Shown: positions 1 through 8,007, numbered from the stretch's first letter. The stretch: DNA of 64,000 nt from Nocardioidaceae bacterium (GCA_030655315.1 JAURVT010000001.1:1-64000), one strand, 5' to 3'. Made by a program: numbers and translations. Notes: generated by a model not told the origin, from the sequence alone.

Positions 1-78
1 CAGCGTGCCGTTGACCCCCCAGCGGGTGCGACCCCAGCACCACAGGGTCGCGTCGGTGTCGACGGCGCACGCCGTCCC

Positions 79-690
79 GTGGGCCACGGTCACCGAGCGC
101 CAGGCGCGGTCCGCCCCGACCCGACGGCCACCCGGGTCGCCCCCGGTGCCGCCGTGCCGCCGCCGTACCTGCCGCCCCCGTCCGACCCCACCACGACCGG
201 CGACGACGGCAAGGGCGGCAGGAAGTGGCCGCTCGTCGCGGCGCTCGTCGTCATCGCGCTGCTCGCGGGCGGCCTCGTGTACGCGCTCACGCAGGGTGGC
301 GGCGAGGACCAGCCCACCGACGCCCCGACCACGTCGGCCCCGACCACCCCCGAGCCCACGGACGAGGAGACCACCGAGGAGCCGACGGAGGACCCGACCA
401 CCGAGGAGCCGACGCAGGAGCCGACCACCGAGGAGCCCACGGAGGAGCCGACCACCGAGGAGCCGACGCAGGAGCCCACCACCGAGGAGCCCACCGACCC
501 GACGGCCGACGAGGGCGCGAACGGGAACGGCAACGGGAACGGCAACGGGAACGGCAACGGCAACGGCAACGGCAACGGAGAGGGCGACGACGCCAACGCC
601 GACGAGGCCCCGGCTGCGCCCGACGTCCGGGACCAGGCCGGGCCCGACACCGCGCGGGACCTCGCCGGCCCGAGCCCGGCCGTCGGGTAG
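79..690 (+). CDS. Low-complexity single-pass membrane protein, possibly 5'-truncated
   Basis: The frame is open to the window edge, so the GTG at 79 is only the first start available and the protein may begin outside the window. From residue 49 there is a basic patch, then one membrane helix (WPLVAALVVIALLAGGLVYAL, about residues 50-70). An exported tail follows, made of Thr/Glu/Pro repeats (EEPTTEEPT type) and ten Asn-Gly dipeptides. The tail looks like an extracellular spacer or wall-spanning stalk. There is no enzymatic domain. It could be the C-terminal part of a larger membrane protein such as a receptor kinase, but nothing visible proves that. The first 130 bases read better on the other strand, so the N-terminus is doubtful. 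Confidence 0.5.
   Translation: MGHGHRAPGAVRPDPTATRVAPGAAVPPPYLPPPSDPTTTGDDGKGGRKWPLVAALVVIALLAGGLVYALTQGGGEDQPTDAPTTSAPTTPEPTDEETTEEPTEDPTTEEPTQEPTTEEPTEEPTTEEPTQEPTTEEPTDPTADEGANGNGNGNGNGNGNGNGNGNGEGDDANADEAPAAPDVRDQAGPDTARDLAGPSPAVG
358..507 (+). repeat. Thr-Glu-Pro codon repeat
   Basis: Imperfect tandem units built on acc-acc-gag-gag-ccg-ac encode the (T)TEEPT(E/Q)EP stalk of the overlapping gene. The unit is about 15-30 bases and is repeated across 150 bases. It is a low-complexity coding repeat, not a mobile element. Confidence 0.8.
520..579 (+). repeat. Ten-copy AACGGN hexamer repeat (Asn-Gly)10
   Basis: Ten consecutive AAC-GGN codon pairs encode ten Asn-Gly dipeptides in the exported tail of the first gene. 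The hexamer unit keeps the frame whatever the copy number, so length variation between strains is likely. Confidence 0.9.
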
Positions 691-719
691 AGCCGCCGCG
701 ACGGGACCGGCAGCAGCCG

Positions 720-1199
720 TCAGGCGGGCGTCTCGCCCTGGTCGCGCAGCTGCTCCTCGATGCGGGCGAGGGTCTTGTCGATGTTGGAGCGGGTCGTCCT
801 GACCAGCGGTGAGCGCTTGATCAGGAAGCGCTGCTTGTCCTGCGACAGGTCCCAGGTCTCGCGCAGACGGGTGCCGCCGCCCTCGGTCGGCTCGAGCTCG
901 TAGCGCCAGATGCGTCCGCCGACGACCTTGGCCAGGAGGCCCGCGCCGGTGGTCTGCCAGGCGATCCGACGGTCCTGCTCGAACTCGATGACGGTGTTCT
1001 GGGTGGAGTAGGAGAAGCCCTGGTTCATCGACATCCCGAACACCGATCCCGCACGCAGCGGCTCGGAGGGCCCGCTGGTGCCGCGGACGGTGCCCGAGCC
1101 GTCGAACTCGGAGTGTCGGCTCGCGTCGGAGAGCATCGCGAACACCGCCTCCGGCGGTGCGGGGACGATGCGCTCGGCGCTGACGGTGTCGTGGTCCAT
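720..1199 (-). CDS. SRPBCC (START-like) family protein
   Basis: A 159-residue protein that fits the whole SRPBCC/polyketide-cyclase fold. It has an N-terminal strand with the typical opening (ERIVPAPPEAVFAMLSDASRH), a central WQTTG strand, and a C-terminal long helix from about residue 125 (LIKRSPLVRTTRSNIDKTL). Family members form a hydrophobic pocket for lipids or polyketides, and no catalytic residue is conserved enough to name a reaction. It stands alone between the first gene and purF, divergent from purF, so context does not suggest a partner. Confidence 0.75.
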   Translation of the reverse strand: MDHDTVSAERIVPAPPEAVFAMLSDASRHSEFDGSGTVRGTSGPSEPLRAGSVFGMSMNQGFSYSTQNTVIEFEQDRRIAWQTTGAGLLAKVVGGRIWRYELEPTEGGGTRLRETWDLSQDKQRFLIKRSPLVRTTRSNIDKTLARIEEQLRDQGETPA

Positions 1200-1227
1200 G
1201 CGCGCCAGCCTAGGGAGACCGCGGGGA

Positions 1228-1270
1228 TTCGGCCGGGTGACGCCGCTGGCCTACACTGACCGACGTGCCC
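1228..1270 (+). promoter_or_regulatory. Probable purF promoter, leaderless
   Basis: A -10-like TACACT lies at 1252-1257, with a weak -35-like TTCGGC at 1228-1233 (18-base spacer). Transcription would begin 7 bases after the -10, on the GTG at 1265. This suggests a leaderless purF mRNA. There is no Shine-Dalgarno sequence in front of the GTG, which agrees. Confidence 0.5.
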
Positions 1271-2776
1271 CGCGGAGATGGACGGCTGAACCACGACCTC
1301 GATCCCCAGGACGTCGGACCCCAGGACGCGTGCGGCGTCTTCGGTGTCTGGGCCCCCGGCGAGGAGGTCGCCAAGCTCACGTACTTCGGGCTCTACGCCC
1401 TGCAGCACCGTGGGCAGGAGTCCGCCGGGATCGCGGTGAGCAACGGCACCCAGATCCTGGTCTACAAGGACATGGGCCTGGTGAGCCAGGTCTTCGACGA
1501 GCCGACGCTCGAGTCGCTCAAGGGCGAGCTCGCGATCGGCCACGCGCGCTACTCGACCACCGGCTCCAGCGTGTGGTCCAACGCGCAGCCGACCTTCCGC
1601 TCCACCGCCACCGGCACCGTCGCGCTCGGCCACAACGGCAACCTCACCAACACCGCCGAGCTGATGCAGGTGCTCGACCAGCGCATCGCCGACTCCGGCC
1701 AGCTCGACCTCGCCGGACGCGGGCGCGACGTGTCCACCAGCGACACCGCGGTGATGGCCTCCCTGCTCGCCTCCTACCCCGACCGGTCGGTCGAGGAGGC
1801 CGCGCTCGCCGTCCTGCCGCAGCTGCGCGGCGCGTTCTCGCTGGTGTTCATGGACCAGGGCACGCTCTACGCGGCGCGCGACCCGCAGGGCGTCCGACCG
1901 CTGGTGCTCGGCCGGCTCGACCGCGGCTGGGTGGTCGCCAGCGAGACCGCGGCGCTCGACATCGTGGGCGCGTCCTACATCCGTGAGATCGAACCCGGCG
2001 AGTTCGTCGCCATCGACGCCGACGGGCTGCGCAGCGAGCGGTTCGCCGAGAAGGCTCCCAAGGGCTGCATCTTCGAGTACGTGTACCTCGCACGCCCCGA
2101 CACGCTGATCAACGACAAGCGGGTCCACTCCGCGCGCACCGACATCGGCCGACGGCTGGCCCGCGAGAGCCCGGTCGACGCCGACCTGGTGATCCCGGTG
2201 CCCGAGTCGGGCACCCCGGCCGCGATCGGGTACGCCGAGGAGTCGGGCATCCCGTTCGGCCACGGTCTGGTCAAGAACAGCTACGTCGGCCGGACCTTCA
2301 TCCAGCCGAGCCAGACGATCCGCCAGCTCGGCATCCGGCTCAAGCTCAACCCGCTGCGCGACGTCATCGCGGGCAAGCGCCTCGTGGTGGTGGACGACTC
2401 GATCGTCCGCGGCAACACCCAGCGCGCGCTGGTGCGGATGCTGCGCGAGGCCGGTGCCGCCGAGGTGCACGTCCGCATCTCCAGCCCGCCGGTCAAGTGG
2501 CCGTGCTTCTACGGCATCGACTTCGCCAGCCGCGCCGAGCTGATCGCCAACGGCATCTCGGTCGAGGAGATCCAGCGCTCGATCGGCGCCGACTCGCTCG
2601 CCTACGTGTCGCTCGAGCAGCTGATCGAGGCCACCGAGCGTCCCGCCGACGACCTCTGCCGGGCCTGCTTCGACGGGATCTACCCGATCGCGCTGCCGCA
2701 CGAGACCGAGATCGGCAAGAACCTCCTCGAGCCCGCCTCGCCCAACTACGCCCCTCTCGCACCGGAGCGCACATGA
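1265..2776 (+). CDS. purF: Amidophosphoribosyltransferase
   Basis: Catalyses the first committed step of purine synthesis: PRPP plus glutamine gives phosphoribosylamine. The 503-residue protein has the N-terminal glutaminase domain with catalytic Cys23 (DACGVFGVW), exposed after removal of a 22-residue propeptide. The phosphoribosyltransferase domain carries the PRPP loop VVVDDSIVRGNT at about 374-386. Cys268, Cys414, Cys465 and Cys468 match the [4Fe-4S] ligands of the Bacillus-type enzyme, so this is the iron-sulfur, propeptide-bearing class. It overlaps purM by four bases (ATGA), so the two are translationally coupled. The GTG start is supported by the -10 box placed for leaderless transcription. 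Confidence 0.97.
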   Translation: MPRGDGRLNHDLDPQDVGPQDACGVFGVWAPGEEVAKLTYFGLYALQHRGQESAGIAVSNGTQILVYKDMGLVSQVFDEPTLESLKGELAIGHARYSTTGSSVWSNAQPTFRSTATGTVALGHNGNLTNTAELMQVLDQRIADSGQLDLAGRGRDVSTSDTAVMASLLASYPDRSVEEAALAVLPQLRGAFSLVFMDQGTLYAARDPQGVRPLVLGRLDRGWVVASETAALDIVGASYIREIEPGEFVAIDADGLRSERFAEKAPKGCIFEYVYLARPDTLINDKRVHSARTDIGRRLARESPVDADLVIPVPESGTPAAIGYAEESGIPFGHGLVKNSYVGRTFIQPSQTIRQLGIRLKLNPLRDVIAGKRLVVVDDSIVRGNTQRALVRMLREAGAAEVHVRISSPPVKWPCFYGIDFASRAELIANGISVEEIQRSIGADSLAYVSLEQLIEATERPADDLCRACFDGIYPIALPHETEIGKNLLEPASPNYAPLAPERT

Positions 2777-3813
2777 CCTCGTACGCGGACTCCGGCGTCT
2801 CGATCGAGAACGGCGACCGCGCCGTCGAGCTGATGCGCGAGTGGGTCGACAAGTCCCGCCGTCCCGAGGTCGTCGGCGGGATCGGCGGCTTCGCGGGCCT
2901 GTTCGACGCCTCCGCCCTGCGCCGGTTCGACCGCCCGCTGCTGGCCACGTCGGCCGACGGCGTGGGCACCAAGGTGGCGATCGCGCAGCGGATGGACGTG
3001 CACGACACCATCGGCTTCGACCTCGTCGGCATGCTCGTCGACGACCTCGTCGTGTGCGGTGCCGAGCCGCTGTTCGTCACCGACTACATCGCCTGCGGCA
3101 AGGTCGTGCCCGAGCGCATCGCCGCCGTCGTCAAGGGCATCGCCGAGGCGTGCACCGAGACCGGCTGCGCGCTGCTCGGCGGCGAGACCGCCGAGCACCC
3201 GGGCCTGCTCGGTCCCGACGAGTACGACGTCGCCGGCTCCACCACGGGCGTGGTCGAGGCCGAGAAGCTGCTCGGGGCCCACCGCGTGCAGCCCGGTGAC
3301 GCGGTCGTCGCGATGGCCTCGTCGGGCCTGCACGCCAACGGCTACTCGCTCGTGCGCCGCGTCTTCGACGACGCCGGCTGGGAGCTCGACCGCGACGTCC
3401 CCGAGCTCGGCCGCACGCTCGGCGAGGAGCTCCTCACGCCGACGCGCCTGTACGCGCGTCCCGTGCTCGACCTGATCGCCCGGGCCCGCGTGCACGCGAT
3501 GTCGCACATCACCGGCGGCGGGCTCGCGTCCAACCTGGCCCGGGTCGTCCCCGACTCGGTCAGCGTGCGGATCGAGCGGTCCACCTGGGAGCTGCCGGCG
3601 GTGTTCGGGCTGGTGGGCGAGGTCGGCGGCGTCGCCCGTCACGACCTCGAGGCCACCCTGAACCAGGGCGTCGGCATGGTCGCGGTCGTCGACGACGCCG
3701 ATGCGGACGCGACCGTCGCGGTGCTGGCCGAGAACGGCGTGCGCGCGTGGGTGTGCGGCGAGGTCGTCGACGCCCCCGGTGGCGGCGTCGAGCTGCTCGG
3801 CGACCACGCCTGA
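2773..3813 (+). CDS. purM: Phosphoribosylformylglycinamidine cyclo-ligase (AIR synthetase)
   Basis: Converts FGAM to aminoimidazole ribotide with ATP, the fifth step of purine synthesis. The 346 residues match the usual length. The ATP/dimer motif SADGVGTK (about 60-67), DLVVCGAEPLF, GGETAEHPG and the glycine-rich HITGGGLASNL are all present. The ATG at 2773 overlaps the purF stop by four bases; longer readings upstream in this frame lie inside purF and are not credible. It is the second gene of a purF-purM operon. Confidence 0.97.
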   Translation: MTSYADSGVSIENGDRAVELMREWVDKSRRPEVVGGIGGFAGLFDASALRRFDRPLLATSADGVGTKVAIAQRMDVHDTIGFDLVGMLVDDLVVCGAEPLFVTDYIACGKVVPERIAAVVKGIAEACTETGCALLGGETAEHPGLLGPDEYDVAGSTTGVVEAEKLLGAHRVQPGDAVVAMASSGLHANGYSLVRRVFDDAGWELDRDVPELGRTLGEELLTPTRLYARPVLDLIARARVHAMSHITGGGLASNLARVVPDSVSVRIERSTWELPAVFGLVGEVGGVARHDLEATLNQGVGMVAVVDDADADATVAVLAENGVRAWVCGEVVDAPGGGVELLGDHA

Positions 3814-3947
3814 GCGAGCCCCGCGCGCCGGTGTGACGAGTCCGAACACTCGTTCGGGCGGGTCCGTGTGCGCGAGGTTGCCCTGATTGGGTACCGTGAC
3901 CCCACGACGTATCCGACTGATCCGAGACAGTGCGAGGGGTTGACCCG

Positions 3948-4130
3948 ATGGGGCGCGGCCGTGCGAAAGCCAAGCAGACCAAGGTTGCTCGCGACCTGAA
4001 GTACCGACCGCTGGAGACGGACTTCGAACGGTTGCAGCGAGAGCTCCACGGCGAGCCCGACGCCCCGCGCGTCGAGGTCGTCGACGACGACGACTCCGAC
4101 ACCGACTACCGCGGCTCGGCCGCGGGCTGA
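3948..4130 (+). CDS. DUF3073 family small protein
   Basis: A 60-residue protein with the conserved N-terminus MGRGRAKAKQTKVARDLKY, which identifies the actinobacterial DUF3073 family. The first half is basic and the second half very acidic (VVDDDDSD). The function of the family is unknown. The basic head suggests nucleic-acid or ribosome contact, which is inference only. The ATG at 3948 is chosen because homologs start at MGRGRAK; an in-frame start 18 bases earlier would add six unconserved residues. It follows purM after a 134-base gap and probably has its own promoter. Confidence 0.9.
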   Translation: MGRGRAKAKQTKVARDLKYRPLETDFERLQRELHGEPDAPRVEVVDDDDSDTDYRGSAAG

Positions 4131-4143
4131 CCAAGCCCCCCGC

Positions 4144-5250
4144 TCAGCGCGGCAGCCACACGCCGCGCAGGCGGCCCACCTCGGCGATGCGCTGCTCGGC
4201 CAGACGGCCGGCGGCCACCGAGGGGGCGACGTCGTCGGAGGCGGCCCGCTCGAGCACGTCGAGCGTGGTGTCGAAGATCCTCCCGGCCCGCTGCTGCGCG
4301 CGCTCGAACGAGAAGCCCTCGAGCTCGTCGGCCACCTGGATCACGCCTCCGGCGTTGACGCAGTAGTCCGGCGCGTACACGATGCCGCGCTCGACCAGCA
4401 CCTGCTCCACACCGGGGTGGGCGAGCTGGTTGTTGGCGGCGCCGCAGACGATGCGTGCCTGCAGGACGGCCGCGACGTCGTCGTCGACCGCGCCGCCGAG
4501 CGCGCAGGGGGCGTAGACGTCGAGGGCGCCTCGGACGAGGGCGGCGGTGTCGTCGACGGCAGACACCGAGGGGTGCGCCTCGCGGAGCGCCGCCACCGCG
4601 GACGCGTCGACGTCGGTGACCACCACGTGCGCGCCGTCCTCGACCAGGTGGCGCACGAGGTGCCGGCCGACCTTGCCGACGCCGGCGACGCCCACGGTGC
4701 GCCCGGCGAGGGAGTCCTCGCCCCAGGTGTGGTGCGCCGCGGCGCGCATGCCCTGGTAGACGCCGAACGCGGTGAGGACCGAGGAGTCGCCGGCCCCGCC
4801 GTGCGCGGTGGTGCGGCCGGTGACGAAGTCGCACTCGCGGGCCACGACGTCCATGTCGGCGGAGTAGGTGCCGACGTCGCACGCGGTGTAGTAGCGGCCA
4901 CCGAGCGCCTGCACGAAGCGGCCGTAGGCGCGCAGCAGCGGCTCGGTCTTGTCGCGCCGCGGGTCGCCGATGACGACGGCCTTGCCGCCGCCGTGGTCGA
5001 GGCCGGCCAGGGCGTTCTTGTAGGTCATCGAGTGCGCGAGACCGAGCACGTCCCGCAGGGCGTCCTGCTCGCTGGCGTAGGGGTAGAAGCGGGTGCCGCC
5101 GAGGGCGGGACCGAGGGCGGTGGACGAGATCGCGACGATCGCGCGCAGCCCGGACTCGCGGTCGGACACGAACACGACCTGCTCGTGGCCGTCGCCGAAG
5201 GGCGAGGGGCCGTCGTGCGGGGCCGTGGAGGTGCGGGGGTCGCCGGTCAC
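4144..5250 (-). CDS. Glu/Leu/Phe/Val dehydrogenase (valine/leucine dehydrogenase type)
   Basis: NAD-dependent oxidative deamination of a branched-chain amino acid to its 2-oxo acid. The 368-residue protein has the dimerisation/catalytic domain with the conserved GGxxY-type region ([15 protein letters not shown], 51-65) and catalytic Lys90 in DHGGGKA. The Rossmann fold carries GVAGVGKVG at 187-195. The length and the PDYCVNAGG motif fit the octameric leucine/valine dehydrogenases rather than glutamate dehydrogenase. It is convergent with DUF3073 (13 bases between stops) and divergent from bldC. Substrate preference (Val or Leu) cannot be decided from sequence. Confidence 0.9.
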   Translation of the reverse strand: MTGDPRTSTAPHDGPSPFGDGHEQVVFVSDRESGLRAIVAISSTALGPALGGTRFYPYASEQDALRDVLGLAHSMTYKNALAGLDHGGGKAVVIGDPRRDKTEPLLRAYGRFVQALGGRYYTACDVGTYSADMDVVARECDFVTGRTTAHGGAGDSSVLTAFGVYQGMRAAAHHTWGEDSLAGRTVGVAGVGKVGRHLVRHLVEDGAHVVVTDVDASAVAALREAHPSVSAVDDTAALVRGALDVYAPCALGGAVDDDVAAVLQARIVCGAANNQLAHPGVEQVLVERGIVYAPDYCVNAGGVIQVADELEGFSFERAQQRAGRIFDTTLDVLERAASDDVAPSVAAGRLAEQRIAEVGRLRGVWLPR

Positions 5251-5402
5251 GGGGGTGCCTTTCGGGCGGGGGGTGCGCCGCGGGGGTGGTGCGGCTCGCC
5301 GACCACCGTATCCGTGGGGTGCGTCACGTCATGGACGAGCCGCGCCGCCGAGGGTGCGGGCACGCGGGGGGCGTGATCCCGCGCACGCGTGTGACCATCT
5401 GG

Positions 5403-5476
5403 TTGACAACGGTCATGTCGTTGTGAAAAGGCACAAAACCCTGCGAATGCGAAACCGTGACTGGCACTATCGAGCC
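5403..5476 (+). promoter_or_regulatory. bldC upstream region with inverted repeat over a TTGACA box
   Basis: The hexamer TTGACA (5403-5408) is overlapped by a perfect inverted repeat ACAACG-7-CGTTGT (5406-5424). A second candidate -10, CACTAT, is at 5466-5471, close to the bldC start. The repeat could be an operator for BldC itself or another regulator. Which hexamer pair is used cannot be decided by eye. Confidence 0.4.
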
Positions 5477-5683
5477 ATGACAGCCCGTGCCAACGATTCC
5501 GAGCGACTCCTGACTCCCGCGGAGGTCGCCGTGCTCTTCCGTGTCGACCCCAAGACGGTCACCCGTTGGGCCCAGGCGGGCAAGCTGAGCTCGATCCGCA
5601 CGCTCGGTGGTCACCGTCGCTTCCGCGAGTCCGAGGTCAAGTCGCTGCTCTCGGGCGTCGACTCCTCCGAGACGACCGCCTGA
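5477..5683 (+). CDS. bldC: BldC-like MerR-family developmental regulator
   Basis: A 68-residue DNA-binding protein consisting only of a MerR-type winged helix-turn-helix. The core LLTPAEVAVLFRVDPKTVTRWAQAGKLSSIRTLGGHRRF is characteristic of BldC, which binds DNA cooperatively as head-to-tail monomers and controls development or stationary-phase genes in actinomycetes. There is no dimerisation or sensor domain. The ATG at 5477 is chosen because homologs begin at MTAR and are 68 residues long; the frame is open further upstream but that stretch is not conserved. The neighbouring divergent amino-acid dehydrogenase is a frequent partner in actinomycete genomes. Confidence 0.93.
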   Translation: MTARANDSERLLTPAEVAVLFRVDPKTVTRWAQAGKLSSIRTLGGHRRFRESEVKSLLSGVDSSETTA

Positions 5684-5770
5684 CCCACCCCGACGGTGCG
5701 CCGTCGTGACGACGGCCACCAGTTCGGTGAACCGGGTGTCGCCCCGCCCTGCAGCGCCTACGCTGGGCGC

Positions 5771-5794
5771 ATGACTCGGGGGGGTCGGGAATGA
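5771..5794 (+). CDS. Seven-codon leader ORF coupled to the GGDEF-EAL gene
   Basis: ATG ACT CGG GGG GGT CGG GAA TGA, encoding MTRGGRE, begins 7 bases after a -10-like TACGCT (5759-5764). A transcript from that box would start on this ATG. Its stop overlaps the ATG of the next gene as ATGA, so a ribosome finishing the leader could re-initiate there. This is a reading of the sequence; translation is not shown. Confidence 0.35.
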   Translation: MTRGGRE

Positions 5795-7902
5795 TCCGAC
5801 GTGGACGGGCGCGGCAGCGCGCCACCGGCTCCCGCTCGCCCTGGAGCGCCCTGCCCTTCGTGGGGTGCGCCGCCGTGGCGGTCGCCGCGGCCACGATGTC
5901 GCCCCCGACGGGCACCCCGTTCGCGCTGCAGGTCTTCCTGCTGGCCTCCCTCCCGGTGCTGTGGGCCGCGCTGCACGGCAGCCGCCTCCACGTGCTGCTC
6001 GTCGCCGCCGCCAGCTCGGTGCTGCTGGTCGCGCCGCTGACCGTGCTGCGCGGGGTGGCGTGGGACGTCGCCGACTGGGGCGTGCTGGCCAGCTGGGTCT
6101 GCCTGGCCTTCGTGCTGTGCCCGGGGATCCAGCTCGTCGTCGACCGGGTCTGGCGCCACGACCACGCCCAGGTGTCCGAGGCCGCGAGGCAGAGCCTCGG
6201 TCGCGTCCGCACGCTCTCCGACCAGGTCGACCAGCTCGTGCTCCAGGCGCCCACCGGCATCTGCGTGGTCGGTCTGGACGGCGTCGTGGAGCGCGTCAAC
6301 CCGGCTCTCGTCACCATGCTCGGCCGACCCGAGGACCCGACCGGTGCGAGCGTGGCCCTGCTCGGCCTGCTGCCCGGCGCCGACGGACCCGAGGTCGTCC
6401 GCTCGGTGCTGTCGGCGGACGGTGCCACGGTGACCCGCGAGGTGCGCATCGGTGGCGACGCCGATCCGCACCACCTCTCGGTGCACGCGACCACCCTCAC
6501 CGACGAGGACGGCGAGCCGTCCGGCGTGCTCGTGCACCTCTTCGACGTCACCGCCCGGACCCGGGTGGAGGCGAGGCTGGACCACCTGTCCTCGCACGAC
6601 GGCCTCACCGGCCTGGCCAACCGGAGCACCTTCGACGGGGTCCTCGAGGAGCACCTCGTGCGGTGCCGCCGCTACGGGCCCGCGGGTGCGGTCCTGATGA
6701 CGGACCTCGACCACTTCAAGGACGTCAACGACTCGCTCGGCCACGACGCCGGCGACCGGCTGCTCGTCGAGGTGGCGGCCGTCCTGCAGGGCACCCTGCG
6801 CGAGTCCGACGTGGTCGCCCGGCTCGGTGGCGACGAGTTCGTCGTCCTGCTGCCCCGGGCCGACCGGGCCGAGGCCACGGTCGTCGCCCAGCGGCTGGTC
6901 GAGGCCGTGCGCTCGATGGAGCCGCCCGAGGGCTACCGGGGCCAGCCCGTCACGGCGAGCGTCGGCGCGGTGGTCCTGGACGAGGTGGGCGTCAGTGCCA
7001 GCGAGCTGATCTCGACCGCCGACCTGACGATGTACGACGCCAAGGAGGCCGGGCGCGACCGCGCGGCCGTCTTCGACGCGACCGAGTACGCGCTCCCGCA
7101 GTCCGGCGCCCGGCTCGTGTGGGCCAGCCGGGTGCGCGAGGCGCTGCGCGACGACGGGTTCGAGCTGCACGCCCAGCCCCTGGTCGACCTCGGCACGCGC
7201 GAGGTCGTCGGCGCCGAGCTGCTGCTCCGCATGGTCGACCGCGACGGGTCGCTCGTCGCCCCCGTCCACTTCCTGCCCGTGGCCGAGCGGACCGGCCTGA
7301 TCCCGCAGGTCGACCGGTGGGTCGTCAAGCGGGGGCTCGAGCGTCTCGCCGAGCTCGCCGAGGTCGGCAGCACCGTCGGGCTCTCGGTGAACATCTCGGG
7401 ACGCTCGCTCGACGACACCGACTTCGCGTGCGAGATCGCGGCCGCGGTGCAGGCGTCCTCGGTCGACCCGAGCCGGCTGACGTTCGAGATCACCGAGACC
7501 GCGGCCATCGCCGACATGGAGCGCGCCCGCACGTTCACCCAGATGCTGCACGACCTCGGCTGCCGCCTGGCCCTCGACGACTTCGGGGCGGGCTACGGCT
7601 CCTTCTACTACCTCAAGCACCTGCCCTTCGACTACGTGAAGATCGACGGCGAGTTCGTGCGGGGCGCGCTCGCGGACCCCGTGGACCGGCTCGTCGTCGC
7701 CTCCGTGGTCTCCCTCGCGCAGGGCGTGGACGGCCACGTGGTGGCCGAGCACGTCGCCGACGAGGAGACCGCGGTGCTGCTGCGCGATCTCGGGGTCGAC
7801 CTCGGCCAGGGCGTCTACCTCGGCCCCCCGCGGCCCTGGTCAACCTTCGTCGCCGAGCTGGGCGGTGCGGCCGTCGAGCCGGTCCCGGCGGACCTGGCCT
7901 GA
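5791..7902 (+). CDS. Membrane PAS-GGDEF-EAL cyclic-di-GMP protein
   Basis: A 703-residue protein likely to make and/or break c-di-GMP. About three to four N-terminal membrane helices (residues 20-115) precede a PAS domain (about 145-260), then GGDEF and EAL domains. The GGDEF motif is intact (346-350) with an upstream inhibitory-site RESD (337-340), so synthase activity is plausible. The EAL domain has Glu476 in a variant AELLLR context and the metal pair Asp596-Asp597 in DDFGAGYGS, and YVKID is present, so phosphodiesterase activity is also possible. The start follows a seven-codon leader. In actinomycetes c-di-GMP acts through BldD; BldC next door makes a developmental context plausible. 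Confidence 0.92.
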   Translation: MIRRGRARQRATGSRSPWSALPFVGCAAVAVAAATMSPPTGTPFALQVFLLASLPVLWAALHGSRLHVLLVAAASSVLLVAPLTVLRGVAWDVADWGVLASWVCLAFVLCPGIQLVVDRVWRHDHAQVSEAARQSLGRVRTLSDQVDQLVLQAPTGICVVGLDGVVERVNPALVTMLGRPEDPTGASVALLGLLPGADGPEVVRSVLSADGATVTREVRIGGDADPHHLSVHATTLTDEDGEPSGVLVHLFDVTARTRVEARLDHLSSHDGLTGLANRSTFDGVLEEHLVRCRRYGPAGAVLMTDLDHFKDVNDSLGHDAGDRLLVEVAAVLQGTLRESDVVARLGGDEFVVLLPRADRAEATVVAQRLVEAVRSMEPPEGYRGQPVTASVGAVVLDEVGVSASELISTADLTMYDAKEAGRDRAAVFDATEYALPQSGARLVWASRVREALRDDGFELHAQPLVDLGTREVVGAELLLRMVDRDGSLVAPVHFLPVAERTGLIPQVDRWVVKRGLERLAELAEVGSTVGLSVNISGRSLDDTDFACEIAAAVQASSVDPSRLTFEITETAAIADMERARTFTQMLHDLGCRLALDDFGAGYGSFYYLKHLPFDYVKIDGEFVRGALADPVDRLVVASVVSLAQGVDGHVVAEHVADEETAVLLRDLGVDLGQGVYLGPPRPWSTFVAELGGAAVEPVPADLA

Positions 7903-7913
7903 CGCGGAGGCCG

Positions 7914-7955
7914 AACCTCTTCACGGGTGCGGTGCCCGGTGAAGAGGTTTAGGGT
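7914..7955 (+). promoter_or_regulatory. 11-bp inverted repeat abutting a -10 box, before the MerR/B12 gene
   Basis: Arms AACCTCTTCAC (7914-7924) and GTGAAGAGGTT (7939-7949) are perfectly complementary around a 14-base spacer. TAGGGT at 7950-7955 directly follows and could be a -10 for the downstream regulator. It may be the autoregulatory operator of that regulator or a terminator of the preceding gene. The wide spacer and the adjoining -10 favour an operator. Confidence 0.5.
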
Positions 7956-8007
7956 AGGCAGAGGCGCTCGTGCATGCGGGGGTCATCGGACCAGGGAGGC
8001 GACTCAC

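Noticed and set aside
1025-2701. 558-codon open frame on the minus strand across purF
   Set aside because: Antisense shadow of purF; composition is Val/Asp/Gly/Arg mirror-coding with no domain, while the plus strand has all PurF motifs.
5758-7752. 664-codon minus-strand frame opposite the GGDEF-EAL gene
   Set aside because: High-GC antisense shadow; the plus-strand protein is unambiguous.
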